This document shows positions 35,145 through 44,476 of a stretch of 64,000 nucleotides of DNA, one piece after another. This stretch comes from Datisca glomerata (Eukaryota; Streptophyta; Magnoliopsida; Cucurbitales; Datiscaceae). The stretch lies in assembly GCA_003255025.1 (NCBI GenBank), contig QANY01005277.1, positions 1,450,078-1,514,077 of the forward strand, given 5' to 3'. The notes under the pieces are model-generated. The model was not told where the DNA came from. It saw only the letters and a list, made by a program, of their open reading frames with translations, and did no database searches. How positions within the stretch are numbered: the stretch's first letter is position 1; each line of letters opens with the position of its first letter. The position numbers and the translations under genes are program-made.

Positions 35145-35595
35145 CATTTAAGATGGCATATACCAATATATAAGACATTATTCATATAACTTAGCTAACA
35201 CCCTTCAATGTAGCTAAAAAATAACAATATATTCATAAGCTAAAATCATGTGCAACAGTCTATAATAGTGTATGATACAATTTATAGGTGAGTGCTTACC
35301 TACATTCACTATATAAAAAATGTGCCTTCCCCTATCATATACCAATTAACTCACATGACATGGGCAAAATGGACATTTCAGGAAGCAAGCAGCTAGAAGA
35401 CTCACTCTTTTATAAGAGTAAGATATAGTATAATAGGTCGATAACAACCATGACCCAAATTCACACAAAGTTTGAGCAAAACAAATTACATGAAGAATTT
35501 AGATAAAGCCAGTAACAACGATAACCGTAAATTCTTATGACCAAGAAACAAAAAGTTGAATAATAACTAAACTCCATTTGTAGAAATAAAAGTAT
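35145..35595. repeat. Diverged direct repeat A, copy 2
   Basis: Partner of 32870-33315, with substitutions and an ~85-bp internal difference near 35340-35420. Confidence 0.85.
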
Positions 35596-36061
35596 AATAT
35601 GCAACATATAAAAACAAATTAGATTCTTTTAATGAGGGAAAAAATACTGATTTTACCTCTATATACAAAAAACTGACAGATTCATGATAGAAACAAACTA
35701 CAGTATACATTTGCAAATATCACAATAAACATATAATTTATTTCCAAAATCAAGTAAGTTTAAAATGTTATCTTCTTTAATTATTCTAAGTCATTTGTCA
35801 TGCTTTTCATTCAATTTGTCGCTCAAAGACAAGTTCCTATTGTCGTAATATGAACAATCAAACACATACACCGCTCAACCAAATGACAAAAAACAAACAT
35901 ATGTAATTCGATCAATATTAGACACGTATAATATGCATCAAATCTAGAAAATTAATAACAAAAATCAAATAGAAATACAACACTCAAATACACAAAAACA
36001 AAACAGAAAAATAAAGATTCAATTCCAAAAAACTTGGAAAAAATCCCCAGATTAAAAATCG

Positions 36062-36400
36062 AAAACCCTCACTCAGAGAAATACATATCACGAACCAACT
36101 CAGGCAAAGAAAAGGCAGGACGAGAAAGTGACGAAAACCACCACCAACAACCAACCGTCACAAAAAAAATCAACTCAGGCAGAGAAAACCTTACACCAAG
36201 GATAGCACAAAACTGAAAATCAAATGAAAAACAAAATAGATAATCAATAATTCAACCGTAGGAAGAAGCACATAAAACAAAGACCAAGACTGTAAAAACC
36301 CTAGATCATACATTGAACACTGAAAAAATTCTACGTACATTTAAACCAAAGTAAGCAATCACGAAAAACAAGACGAACAAATATAAAGAGTAAAATAGCA
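36062..36400. repeat. Diverged direct repeat B, copy 2
   Basis: Partner of 34800-35060. The two repeat families interleave (A1, B1, A2, B2), so a block of roughly 2 kb containing both was probably duplicated and then diverged. Confidence 0.8.
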
Positions 36401-38382
36401 CTGATCAGTTAGAAAATTCTAACTCACCTTACAAACCAAAAATAATCAATCGTAAAAGTAGGAAGAACAAATACGTGGTAGAAGAAAAATTGAGAGCTAG
36501 ATAACACATGAATGTCTAATTTATAGACATACATATGAAAAACAAACAAACTGCACCGACTTAGATAGGGAAAAAACCCAATTGTTGAGAAGATATACTT
36601 GGAATATAATGCAAGTCTATCATAAACCCGAACAAAAGGGTAATCAAAACAAACTACACCCAACTTAACTCTAGAAACAACTGACAAAGAACACCTTCAA
36701 GATAACAAAAGGCAACCGCGCTCAAACAGCTTCCAGAAAAACCAATCGCACTAAAAACTGAAGCATAAAATATTTCGCCAATCAATATCCATAATCTATA
36801 AATTAAAGTAGAAAATAAGTTTTTTAGCCATAACAGAGACAAATACACTAAAAAGTCAAAGGCAAAAAAATGCAAAGCCAAATCACTTAAGCTAAAATAT
36901 TACTAAAGAGCAACAAGCAAAACAAGGTTACCTCAGAGAAAGAAGAAAACAATTGAAAGGAAATTAAATTTTCTATAGGAGAATCCTTTAATTTATAGGA
37001 GTAGAAATGACAAAGAAAATAAAACACACCAAATCTTTAGACAGTCAAAAACCACCGAACAATGAAAATATATCCTCATGATACACTTGACTTCTATTTT
37101 GAAACTGAACCCAAAAAACAAATAGTAGGCGCCTAATAAAATAAAATAGATTACCAAATAAAAAGTACTATAATAAAATCTAATTTTACCCAGGAGTAGC
37201 AAAAATGTGAAGTCAATCTATAGTCCATCCTTACACACGTCAGCAAAGAAATCAAAGCATCGACACAAAGAAAAAGCAAAAAAAAACGAACAAAAAACAA
37301 CCGAATAACAAAGAGATATTTTAAAACAATCAAATCTAATTACATCAACTAAGAAGCCACCTATCAATATACACGCACAGAAGAAGTAAAAATCTATCCC
37401 TAAATCATAACAGAACAAAACAGTAATAAAACAAAAACCCAAAGCTATAAAAAACGGATAAACCTAAAAAAATCGAAATAAAATCAAGTGTATCTGTTAA
37501 GTGGAAAATGAAAATCCAAAAAAAAAATTAAAAAAATAATTTATAAAGTAAGGAGAAGAAAACAATGGAACAAAAGAATAGAAGGAATAATTATAACAAC
37601 AAAAGCAACAGTAATAAAGACTGAAAATCACGGGCACACATCTGTCTCTGCAAAAGATTTAGATCGAGAACATCAACGGACCGATGACTCAAACACCCTA
37701 ACAAAAATGACAAAAAAAAGCTAACAAAGGGAAGAACAGTAGCAGTGAAGCTCCATGAAGGCCATGGAAAATTGTATATAAGACCAGGCTCCAAAAAGTA
37801 ATAAGCGGAAGTTGGATCAAATGAGAAATCTGGGTTAAGAGAGAAATGAATTGAGCATTATCCATCAGAAAGTTGAAAAATTCTAAGCTTGTTACTCTTT
37901 CTGGTCTCCAATAACTCAAGTATGAACTAGTGAAATGAGTATTTTTCATTTTTTAGTCTTTCCAAGGACTAATTAGACTTAAAATTTAGAACGGTAGATT
38001 TACCATTCCAGAACGAAAAGGATCCCCGATTGGGATCCATGGAATTGAAACGCAGTTCCACTGTTCTTCACCGAATTCTTGTAGCGCTGCCCCAAACATA
38101 TTTCATTAAAACCAATTCAACATTTTGTTAAACCCGACATCAATGCCGGTCTTGCATTGTAAAATTTTCCAAAGCATGCATGTCCGAGGCAGTGTCAACT
38201 GGAAAAGGGTCAACAAAAACCCTTTGACTCTCTCGCCTATCATTGGGTTTTCTGTTTGATAATTTGCCGATCATTTTTCTTTCCAAAAACCTTAGAGGAT
38301 GGATGGCATGAAAAAAAGCTTAAAAAGGAAATGAAAATACTGATAGGAATATTAGTGATGAACATGACTTGTTGATTTTAGT

Positions 38383-39843
38383 ATGACGCGGTCATCTGAG
38401 CAGTTACTGCAGCTCCTTCAGCAATTCCTCAAAAACCCGAAACAAATTCAGCAAATCCATTCCCTCCTCATTACTCACGGCCACCTTCTCTATAGCCCCA
38501 AAACTCAATCAAATCTGAAATGGATGAGTACACTTCTCCACAACGCTTTGATCAGAGCTTACGTTGGGGTTGGGCATGCTCACAGGTCCCTCCTGCTCTT
38601 CAACCACATGCTTGCCTCCCAAGTCGCACCCAATAGCCACACCTTCCCTCCTATTATCAAATCTGCTACCGTTTACTCACCGTCTTTTGGCAAACATATT
38701 CACAGCCAAGCTGTTAAACGCGGTGTTTTGAATGACCCATTTGTACGAACCTCGTTCGTTGGCTTATTTGCGGGTGAATTATCAGATGCACAGAAGATGT
38801 TTGATGAAATTACTAAACCATGTATTGTTGCGTGTAATGTGATGCTTGATGCGCTAGCCAAAAATGGTGATATGGGTTCTGCTATTTTGCTATTTGAGAG
38901 CATGTTTGAGAGAGACGTGGTTTCATGGACGAGTGTCATTAACGGGTTTTGTAAGAACGGATGTTTCATTGAGGCAATTCGTGTGTTTGCCAGGATGATG
39001 AGGAGTAAGGATGTAATGAGTTGTTTAGTGAAGCCAAATGAAGCTACATATGTTAGTGTACTCTCTTCATGTGCTAACTTAGATAGAGTTGGGGCTCTTT
39101 GTGGAGGAAAGGAATTACATTGCTACATGATTAAGAACGAGGTTGAAGAGTTTAGTGTTTTTATGGGGACGGCATTAATAAATTTCTATGGGAAGATGGG
39201 GGTTTTAGAGAGTGCAATGAATGTTTTCCATCAAATGAGAAGAGTTAAAAAGGTATGCACTTGGAATGCTATGATAACTTCACTTTCTTCTAATGGCAGA
39301 GAGAAAGAGGCTTTGGACTTGTTTGCTAAGTTGAAAGAGGAAAACATCCATCCTAATGAAGTTACATATGTTGCCGTGCTCACAGCTTGTGCTCGCGGCA
39401 AATTAGTGGAGTTGGGTTTGAAATTATTCCAATCAATGTTGAATGAGTTTTCAGTTGAACCAATTATGGAACATTATGGTTGTGTAGTTGATCTATTAGG
39501 TAGAGCAGGGCTTTTGGATGAGGCAACTGAGTTTGTGAGGAATATGCCCTTTGAGCCTGATGGCTCTGTTCTAGGGGCACTTTTAGGTGCTTGTAAGGTT
39601 CATGGAGCTACTGAGTTGGGCAATGAAGTTGGAAGAAGGCTAGTCGGGTTGCAGCCATGGCATTGTGGGCAATATGTGATGCTATCAAATATATATGCTG
39701 GTGTAGGAAAATGGGGTCCTGCAGCTGAGATTAGGAAAGCAATGGTTGATGCTGGAATTAAAAAAGTCCCAGCTTTTAGTATGACTGATTCTGACAAATT
39801 GATTTTAGAAGGACCATTCACTCTCAGCCATTCACTGTATTGA
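38383..39843 (+). CDS. PLS-class pentatricopeptide repeat protein, E subgroup
   Basis: Intronless 486-aa PPR protein. Members bind organelle RNA one base per repeat and act in editing, splicing or stability in mitochondria or plastids. The N-terminus contains IQQIHSLLITHGH, the usual opening of this family. Repeats then follow, with phrases such as NALIRAYVGVG, DVVSWTSVINGFCKNG, VFMGTALINFYGKMG, TWNAMITSLSSNG and HPNEVTYVAVLTAC. From about residue 393 the C-terminal E region is clear (GALLGACKVHG, YVMLSNIYAGVGKW, IKKVPAFS). There is no DYW deaminase domain, so any editing role would need a DYW partner. The start is the first ATG of the frame, and no obvious targeting presequence precedes the repeats. 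Similarity to Arabidopsis At1g10330 is possible but not verified. Lack of introns is typical. Confidence 0.93.
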   Translation: MTRSSEQLLQLLQQFLKNPKQIQQIHSLLITHGHLLYSPKTQSNLKWMSTLLHNALIRAYVGVGHAHRSLLLFNHMLASQVAPNSHTFPPIIKSATVYSPSFGKHIHSQAVKRGVLNDPFVRTSFVGLFAGELSDAQKMFDEITKPCIVACNVMLDALAKNGDMGSAILLFESMFERDVVSWTSVINGFCKNGCFIEAIRVFARMMRSKDVMSCLVKPNEATYVSVLSSCANLDRVGALCGGKELHCYMIKNEVEEFSVFMGTALINFYGKMGVLESAMNVFHQMRRVKKVCTWNAMITSLSSNGREKEALDLFAKLKEENIHPNEVTYVAVLTACARGKLVELGLKLFQSMLNEFSVEPIMEHYGCVVDLLGRAGLLDEATEFVRNMPFEPDGSVLGALLGACKVHGATELGNEVGRRLVGLQPWHCGQYVMLSNIYAGVGKWGPAAEIRKAMVDAGIKKVPAFSMTDSDKLILEGPFTLSHSLY

Positions 39844-42800
39844 GACTAATTCCAACCATTATAGAAGGACCAATTGATTTTATTCATGGAATGAGTAAAT
39901 TCTACACTGATTAAGATTCAACATTAAAAAGAAATAGTTAATAGTATGTGTTTTGATAGTTTATTGAGAGATACCATTACAACAATTTTTGTTGGTCTAT
40001 TGAGAGATAGCGATGCAACATTTTTTTGTATAATCAGAACAGTTCAAGAAAAATTGTGGTACATTAGGAAAATTGAGAAATCAGACCCAAATATTAGGCC
40101 TACAAAATAATTGGGGTTTATCTGGTAGCATTTTTTTGTTGAAAGTCTGTGTTTATGGCCATTGATGTATGCCCCTTGTGTACCGTCGTATATTTTGGTT
40201 CAAATATATTTGCATTTTAACAAAAACAAATTATGTTTTAAAAAGAAACAAAGAAAAGAAAACAAAGAAAGAAAGGGGAAAAAACCATGTTTTAATTAAA
40301 CAAATCATGCTAATCGTAAATAAGTTATAAACTTATAAATGACAAATCATTTAATAAAGTCAAAAAAAATCAATTTACGAATGATTAAAACATTACTTGA
40401 TTAATTAAAATTTGAATTAGGTATTGATGGATTTTAAACTACGCTTATAAAGTTAAATAAAAATAATATTCAATTTCCTTGAAAATACATTTATGTAATG
40501 TCATATAATTTGAGTCTTGTTCTTTATTCTGAAAATTTTGATTTTTTATTCGTGACGGTTAATAAACATATTAGTCTGATTCTAGATTCTAAACTAATTA
40601 CATTCTCTGATTCATAAGGAAATCAACTTTGAATCTTTTATCAGATTGTAAAAACAAGTAAACACACTATAACTTCATTAGTATAATAATCCTTCCTTTC
40701 ACAATATTGTTGTTTGCTTCTAAGGAAATCCAACATCCAAAATGATCATGCAAAATTTCAATCAAAGTAAATCTCTTACCAGAGTAAGTAAATATTTACC
40801 ATAGTGTAGGTTAATTAGTTACAATTAAATATGATAAATATATAATGATTTCCTTGGAAGCAAAACCACAAGAGGCATTCTTGGGCTGACGGAACCGGCC
40901 CGTGATCCTCCCACTGAATAGAGCGGAAAGTGCTCGTTGCTCTGTGAAGCCAGCCTAACGCGGTTCCCTTCTCTCTAAGAAAATTGAATCCTGAACTTTC
41001 GCTCAAGGCCCAACACTCAGTCTACACTCTTGGAATGGGCGAGGCAGTTGTCAACCATCACAACCCTACCAACATGGACCAAAACCAACTTCCTAAGAAC
41101 ACTATTGCTCTCACTTGAGTCACAAGCCCACGTTACTGAGCTCCGCAAATGTCTCTGTTCCAAATGCTTTTTATAAAGACGTCAAAAGTTCTATAGGTTA
41201 TCGATGTGGGATAAATTAAGCCATTTGCATCCGATTACACGGCACTGGATTTTATGGAGCTAGAGTTTTATGATTTTCCGAAGCTCACAAGTTACAATCT
41301 TGATAGCAAATAATACACATATAATAATATAACAAAAATTACGCCTAATAACTCCAATACAAATTTGTCAGAGAAAATAAAAGAGTCCATAGACTATAGA
41401 GAAAGGTTTTCTTCACTCTTATGAGTTTTTTCGGATTCTTTTATCTCTCTTAACTAATAACAAGAATAATAATAACAAAATAAAATAACGATACAGCTTT
41501 ATGGGTTGACATATATGGTTAAAATATCGTGAATTTGAGTCACAACTGTATAGATTTTAGTAGAATTTATAACTTTTGCCCTCGGCCAAACTTCATCAAC
41601 AAAATGTTTAATGAACAAATACAAAATTTTCATTCCTTATGCTGGTATTCACAAGATAAAATAGATCTAACACCCATATCAAAATAAAACAATTAAAAGA
41701 GAAAAGGTAAAAGAAAGAGTAGAATTATGAAGTATTGAAGTCATATCATTGAATAACATTACTTAGTAAACTGCTTGATGTAGGTGAGCTATGTTCACTC
41801 AACCATAGATCTTGTACTGAAACTGATGAGTTATCTTTCACTCTCTCCATTGAGTTATTCAAACTCTCATCCTTTGTTTGTACTAAAGCTAGAGTTTTAT
41901 ACTTAAAATCCTCTTTCTCCACTTGGTTGATTAGTAGGTGAAATGCAAGATGATGCTTCTAATGCTCCATTAAAACTCTTCTCCCCAACACTTATCCAAC
42001 TTCTTTCCCCAATTTGTTCCAATTCAGTTGTAACTTTCATTATCCTATACCTATTCCTTTTCTCTCTGTGGATGTAGCTATGATGAGACTTTTCTATTTT
42101 TAGCATTTTACCAATTCAGGTTTTCTACTACTGAGCCTAGATTTTGTGCAAGTATAGGTCTCCCCTTTGAGTCTCTCTTAAAATTTGTTAGCGTTTGAAA
42201 ATTTTAACTAATTGAATCAATTGATGTCGAAATGGAAGCTGAATGTTCTAACAAATTGTTACCTCTTGACAAGTTTTTAATAAGTCTAATCACATGAATA
42301 GATTATCTTCACCACGTGATTATTCTCCATAGTCTACCATATGAATGCGTTTCTACTGTTTATTGTATGACAGTCTTAAGCTTAAACTATATATATTCAC
42401 GCATCATAGAATTTATGAGATTTTGTGGTCGCCCTTCCTTATGGTTGTCACATGAGTAGATGATATAACTGCTCATGCGACAATCATCTAGATGTACAGT
42501 CGCATTGTGACTATATTCAATTTCACATTCACAAAAGTGGCAACTAGCATGAACTGATAATCCTTTTTTCACCAAATTAGATTTACGCGCCAAATGATCA
42601 TTCAGAAGTTGTCATCTAAAACATGTAATTTTAGAGGAATTTTCACACACGAGACTTTTTTTCATACTCCATCACAGTTATAACTGCTCGATCCAGCTGC
42701 AGTTTTTCTTTCTATCCTCCCATCTTTTCAACATTTGTGAAGTCAATCTATATTCGGATTCGACGGTATAGTGCCCATTCTTATGAAAATGGCAAACAAA

Positions 42801-43007
42801 TACTTTACTAATAAGTTAATCGCTCTAAATTTTTTTTTTTTGTATTTATACTGGTCATAGCAGTAGAAGGCTCTTTTGCGGAGTTTAACAAAAACGTTAA
42901 GTTTGACATATAGATTTGTGTCATTGACTTAGATCTGAACGACCAAGATCTGTAAAAAAGTGATTGGTCTCTCTTTACTCTCTTCAATATTATTAACTTC
43001 GAGATCC
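39844..43007. other. Intergenic, no gene recognised
   Basis: Mostly AT-rich. 40845-41230 is a GC-richer island with a TTTTTATAAAGACGTC box near 41170 and a GATGTGGGATAAATTAAG phrase, LTR-like in flavour or an organelle fragment. Small frames (40815-41006, 41903-42106, 42387-42593, all minus) have no recognisable domain. Confidence 0.4.
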
Positions 43008-44205
43008 AATTTTTTTTTAAACTACAAATGAGTCTTTTAAACAGTCAAGTTACTGTCATTTATGATCTTAAACTATTATTTCTATCATTTATAATCTTCA
43101 ATTTATAATTTACTGTCACATATAATCTTTCATCCTTACACAGTTAATTCTCTGTTAATTTAATTTAAAACAACGAAATATAAAAATTAAAAAATCATCC
43201 CTGTCAATGCTACTTCTTTTTCGACATCTATTTTTCTCCCAAACCCTAACCGATTGAACCTCACCCGTCTCCTCCATTAAACCCTTCTTCTCCGTGCGAA
43301 GCTACCCCCTTCTTCTTCGTGTCGGCTTACATTGAGTTCCATGTAAGCATCCTCAATTCAGTTTATCAACAGTTGATTTCAACAATTTCAAACGCACAAG
43401 CCACACGATATGTGCTTCTCTAATGATACAAAGAATCAGAATCTTAATTGAGTAGATGTTATCTCATGTTCTTCAGTCACTAACCAATCTTTCTCATGCC
43501 TGTCCAAAATAATCAACAATTTGTTGAATTCTCGGTCAACACATCAAGTATTAGTTGGTTCTGACGCTTTCTTTCCTATCTGGCCGAGTGCTCTGAACTT
43601 TTAATTGAGCTCTCTCATGGCCGCTGCCTTGCGCACTTGATCTGGAGACTTGGGAACTGGATATTGACTTTTGTAATGGCTTCAGAGCAGTCATGATCTC
43701 TGCAAATCTCGGTCTCAGTTTTGGATATCTACCATTTCAAATGAGTAAAATCTTTGTCAGATTGCTAATCTTCCTGTCTATACATCCCGATGCTTTTACA
43801 TCATCATATATAAGACACAACGCATATCAAATTTACCTTAAAATGATAAGTAGCTATCAAGCTTTCTGCTTCTTTTACTTTATGAGGTGGGTATGGAATG
43901 GTAGCTTCGCACGAAGAAGAAGGGGGTATGGAGGAGACGTGAATCGGGTTTGGGAAAAAATTGATGTCCAAAATCATGTAGTATTGAAGGGTGATTTTTT
44001 AATTTTTATATTCTATGTCATTTTAAATTAAATTATCAACGGTGGTGTATGGATAAAATATTATAATTATCAGTAAATCAATGTTATAAAAAATAATAAT
44101 TTAAAATTATAAATAAACAAATTATAAATTATAAATTACAGAAATAATAATTTAAAATTATAAAAGATAATATTATGATAGTTTAAGGACTGATTTGTAA
44201 TTTTA
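43008..44205. mobile_element. Mutator-like element with ~300-bp inverted ends carrying a kinase fragment (Pack-MULE type)
   Basis: 43010-43315 and 43900-44205 are long inverted repeats. The right arm reads GGTAGCTTCGCACGAAGAAG and the left arm's reverse complement GGTAGCTTCGCACGGAGAAG, and both continue through TGATTTTTTAATTTTTATAT for about 300 bp. The 580-bp interior holds a host gene fragment (see 43551-43740) and no transposase. Long inverted ends with a captured host sequence fit a Pack-MULE. The exact ends and the expected 9-bp target duplication are not resolved because the outer edges are T/A-rich. Confidence 0.7.
43551..43740 (-). pseudogene. Captured C-terminal fragment of a receptor-like cytoplasmic kinase
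   Basis: The minus-strand frame reads PKLRPRFAEIMTALKPLQKS, then a serine-rich tail, to a TAA at 43551-43553. RPxxxEIxxALxPLQ is kinase subdomain XI and the tail of plant RLCK-VII (PBL-like) kinases, so this is the last exon of such a gene with its own stop codon. An AG sits just upstream at about 43741, as expected for a splice acceptor, and the preceding DNA looks like intron. The rest of the kinase is absent. It lies inside the inverted-repeat element and was probably captured with intron and 3' UTR. Confidence 0.65.
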
Positions 44206-44476
44206 TTTTTCTCATTCCTCAGCAACCCTACTTTACTCTCTTTAACTCTCTGAAACTCCATCCATTAATTAGTGCTCGAACCCTTAATAGCAATAGGCAG
44301 GTGTAGATACTGAAGATTTCTTCGATTCGCTCGGTGAGTGATTTTTAGAGGCAATTGCGACATAGAATATCATTCTTGACTTTTTTCGGAGTTAGATCAG
44401 GTAAATTGTGAAGATTTTCATGTTTTCCGTGGTTTCTCCATCAGGATAACTGTTGTTTGAGTCATCGTTTCAGAGA

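Larger units (their letters stand above)
33316..37950. other. Strand-asymmetric, A/C-rich region without a gene
   Basis: Outside the repeats the plus strand is markedly rich in A and C and poor in T and G, most clearly at 36000-37600. The minus strand is therefore T-rich, like plant introns. Many open frames on the minus strand (for example 36424-36687, 37218-37442) are F/L/Y-rich artefacts of this bias. No exon, domain or transposase is recognised. Confidence 0.55.

Noticed and set aside
36424..37949. Cluster of hydrophobic minus-strand frames suggesting membrane proteins
   Set aside because: They come from the T-rich minus strand. The F/L/Y-rich content is compositional, with no conserved motif and no consistent splice structure.
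40815..41006. Small minus-strand frame ending in a WFCFQG segment
   Set aside because: No recognisable domain, no homologous exon nearby, and it lies in a composition island that looks repeat- or organelle-derived.
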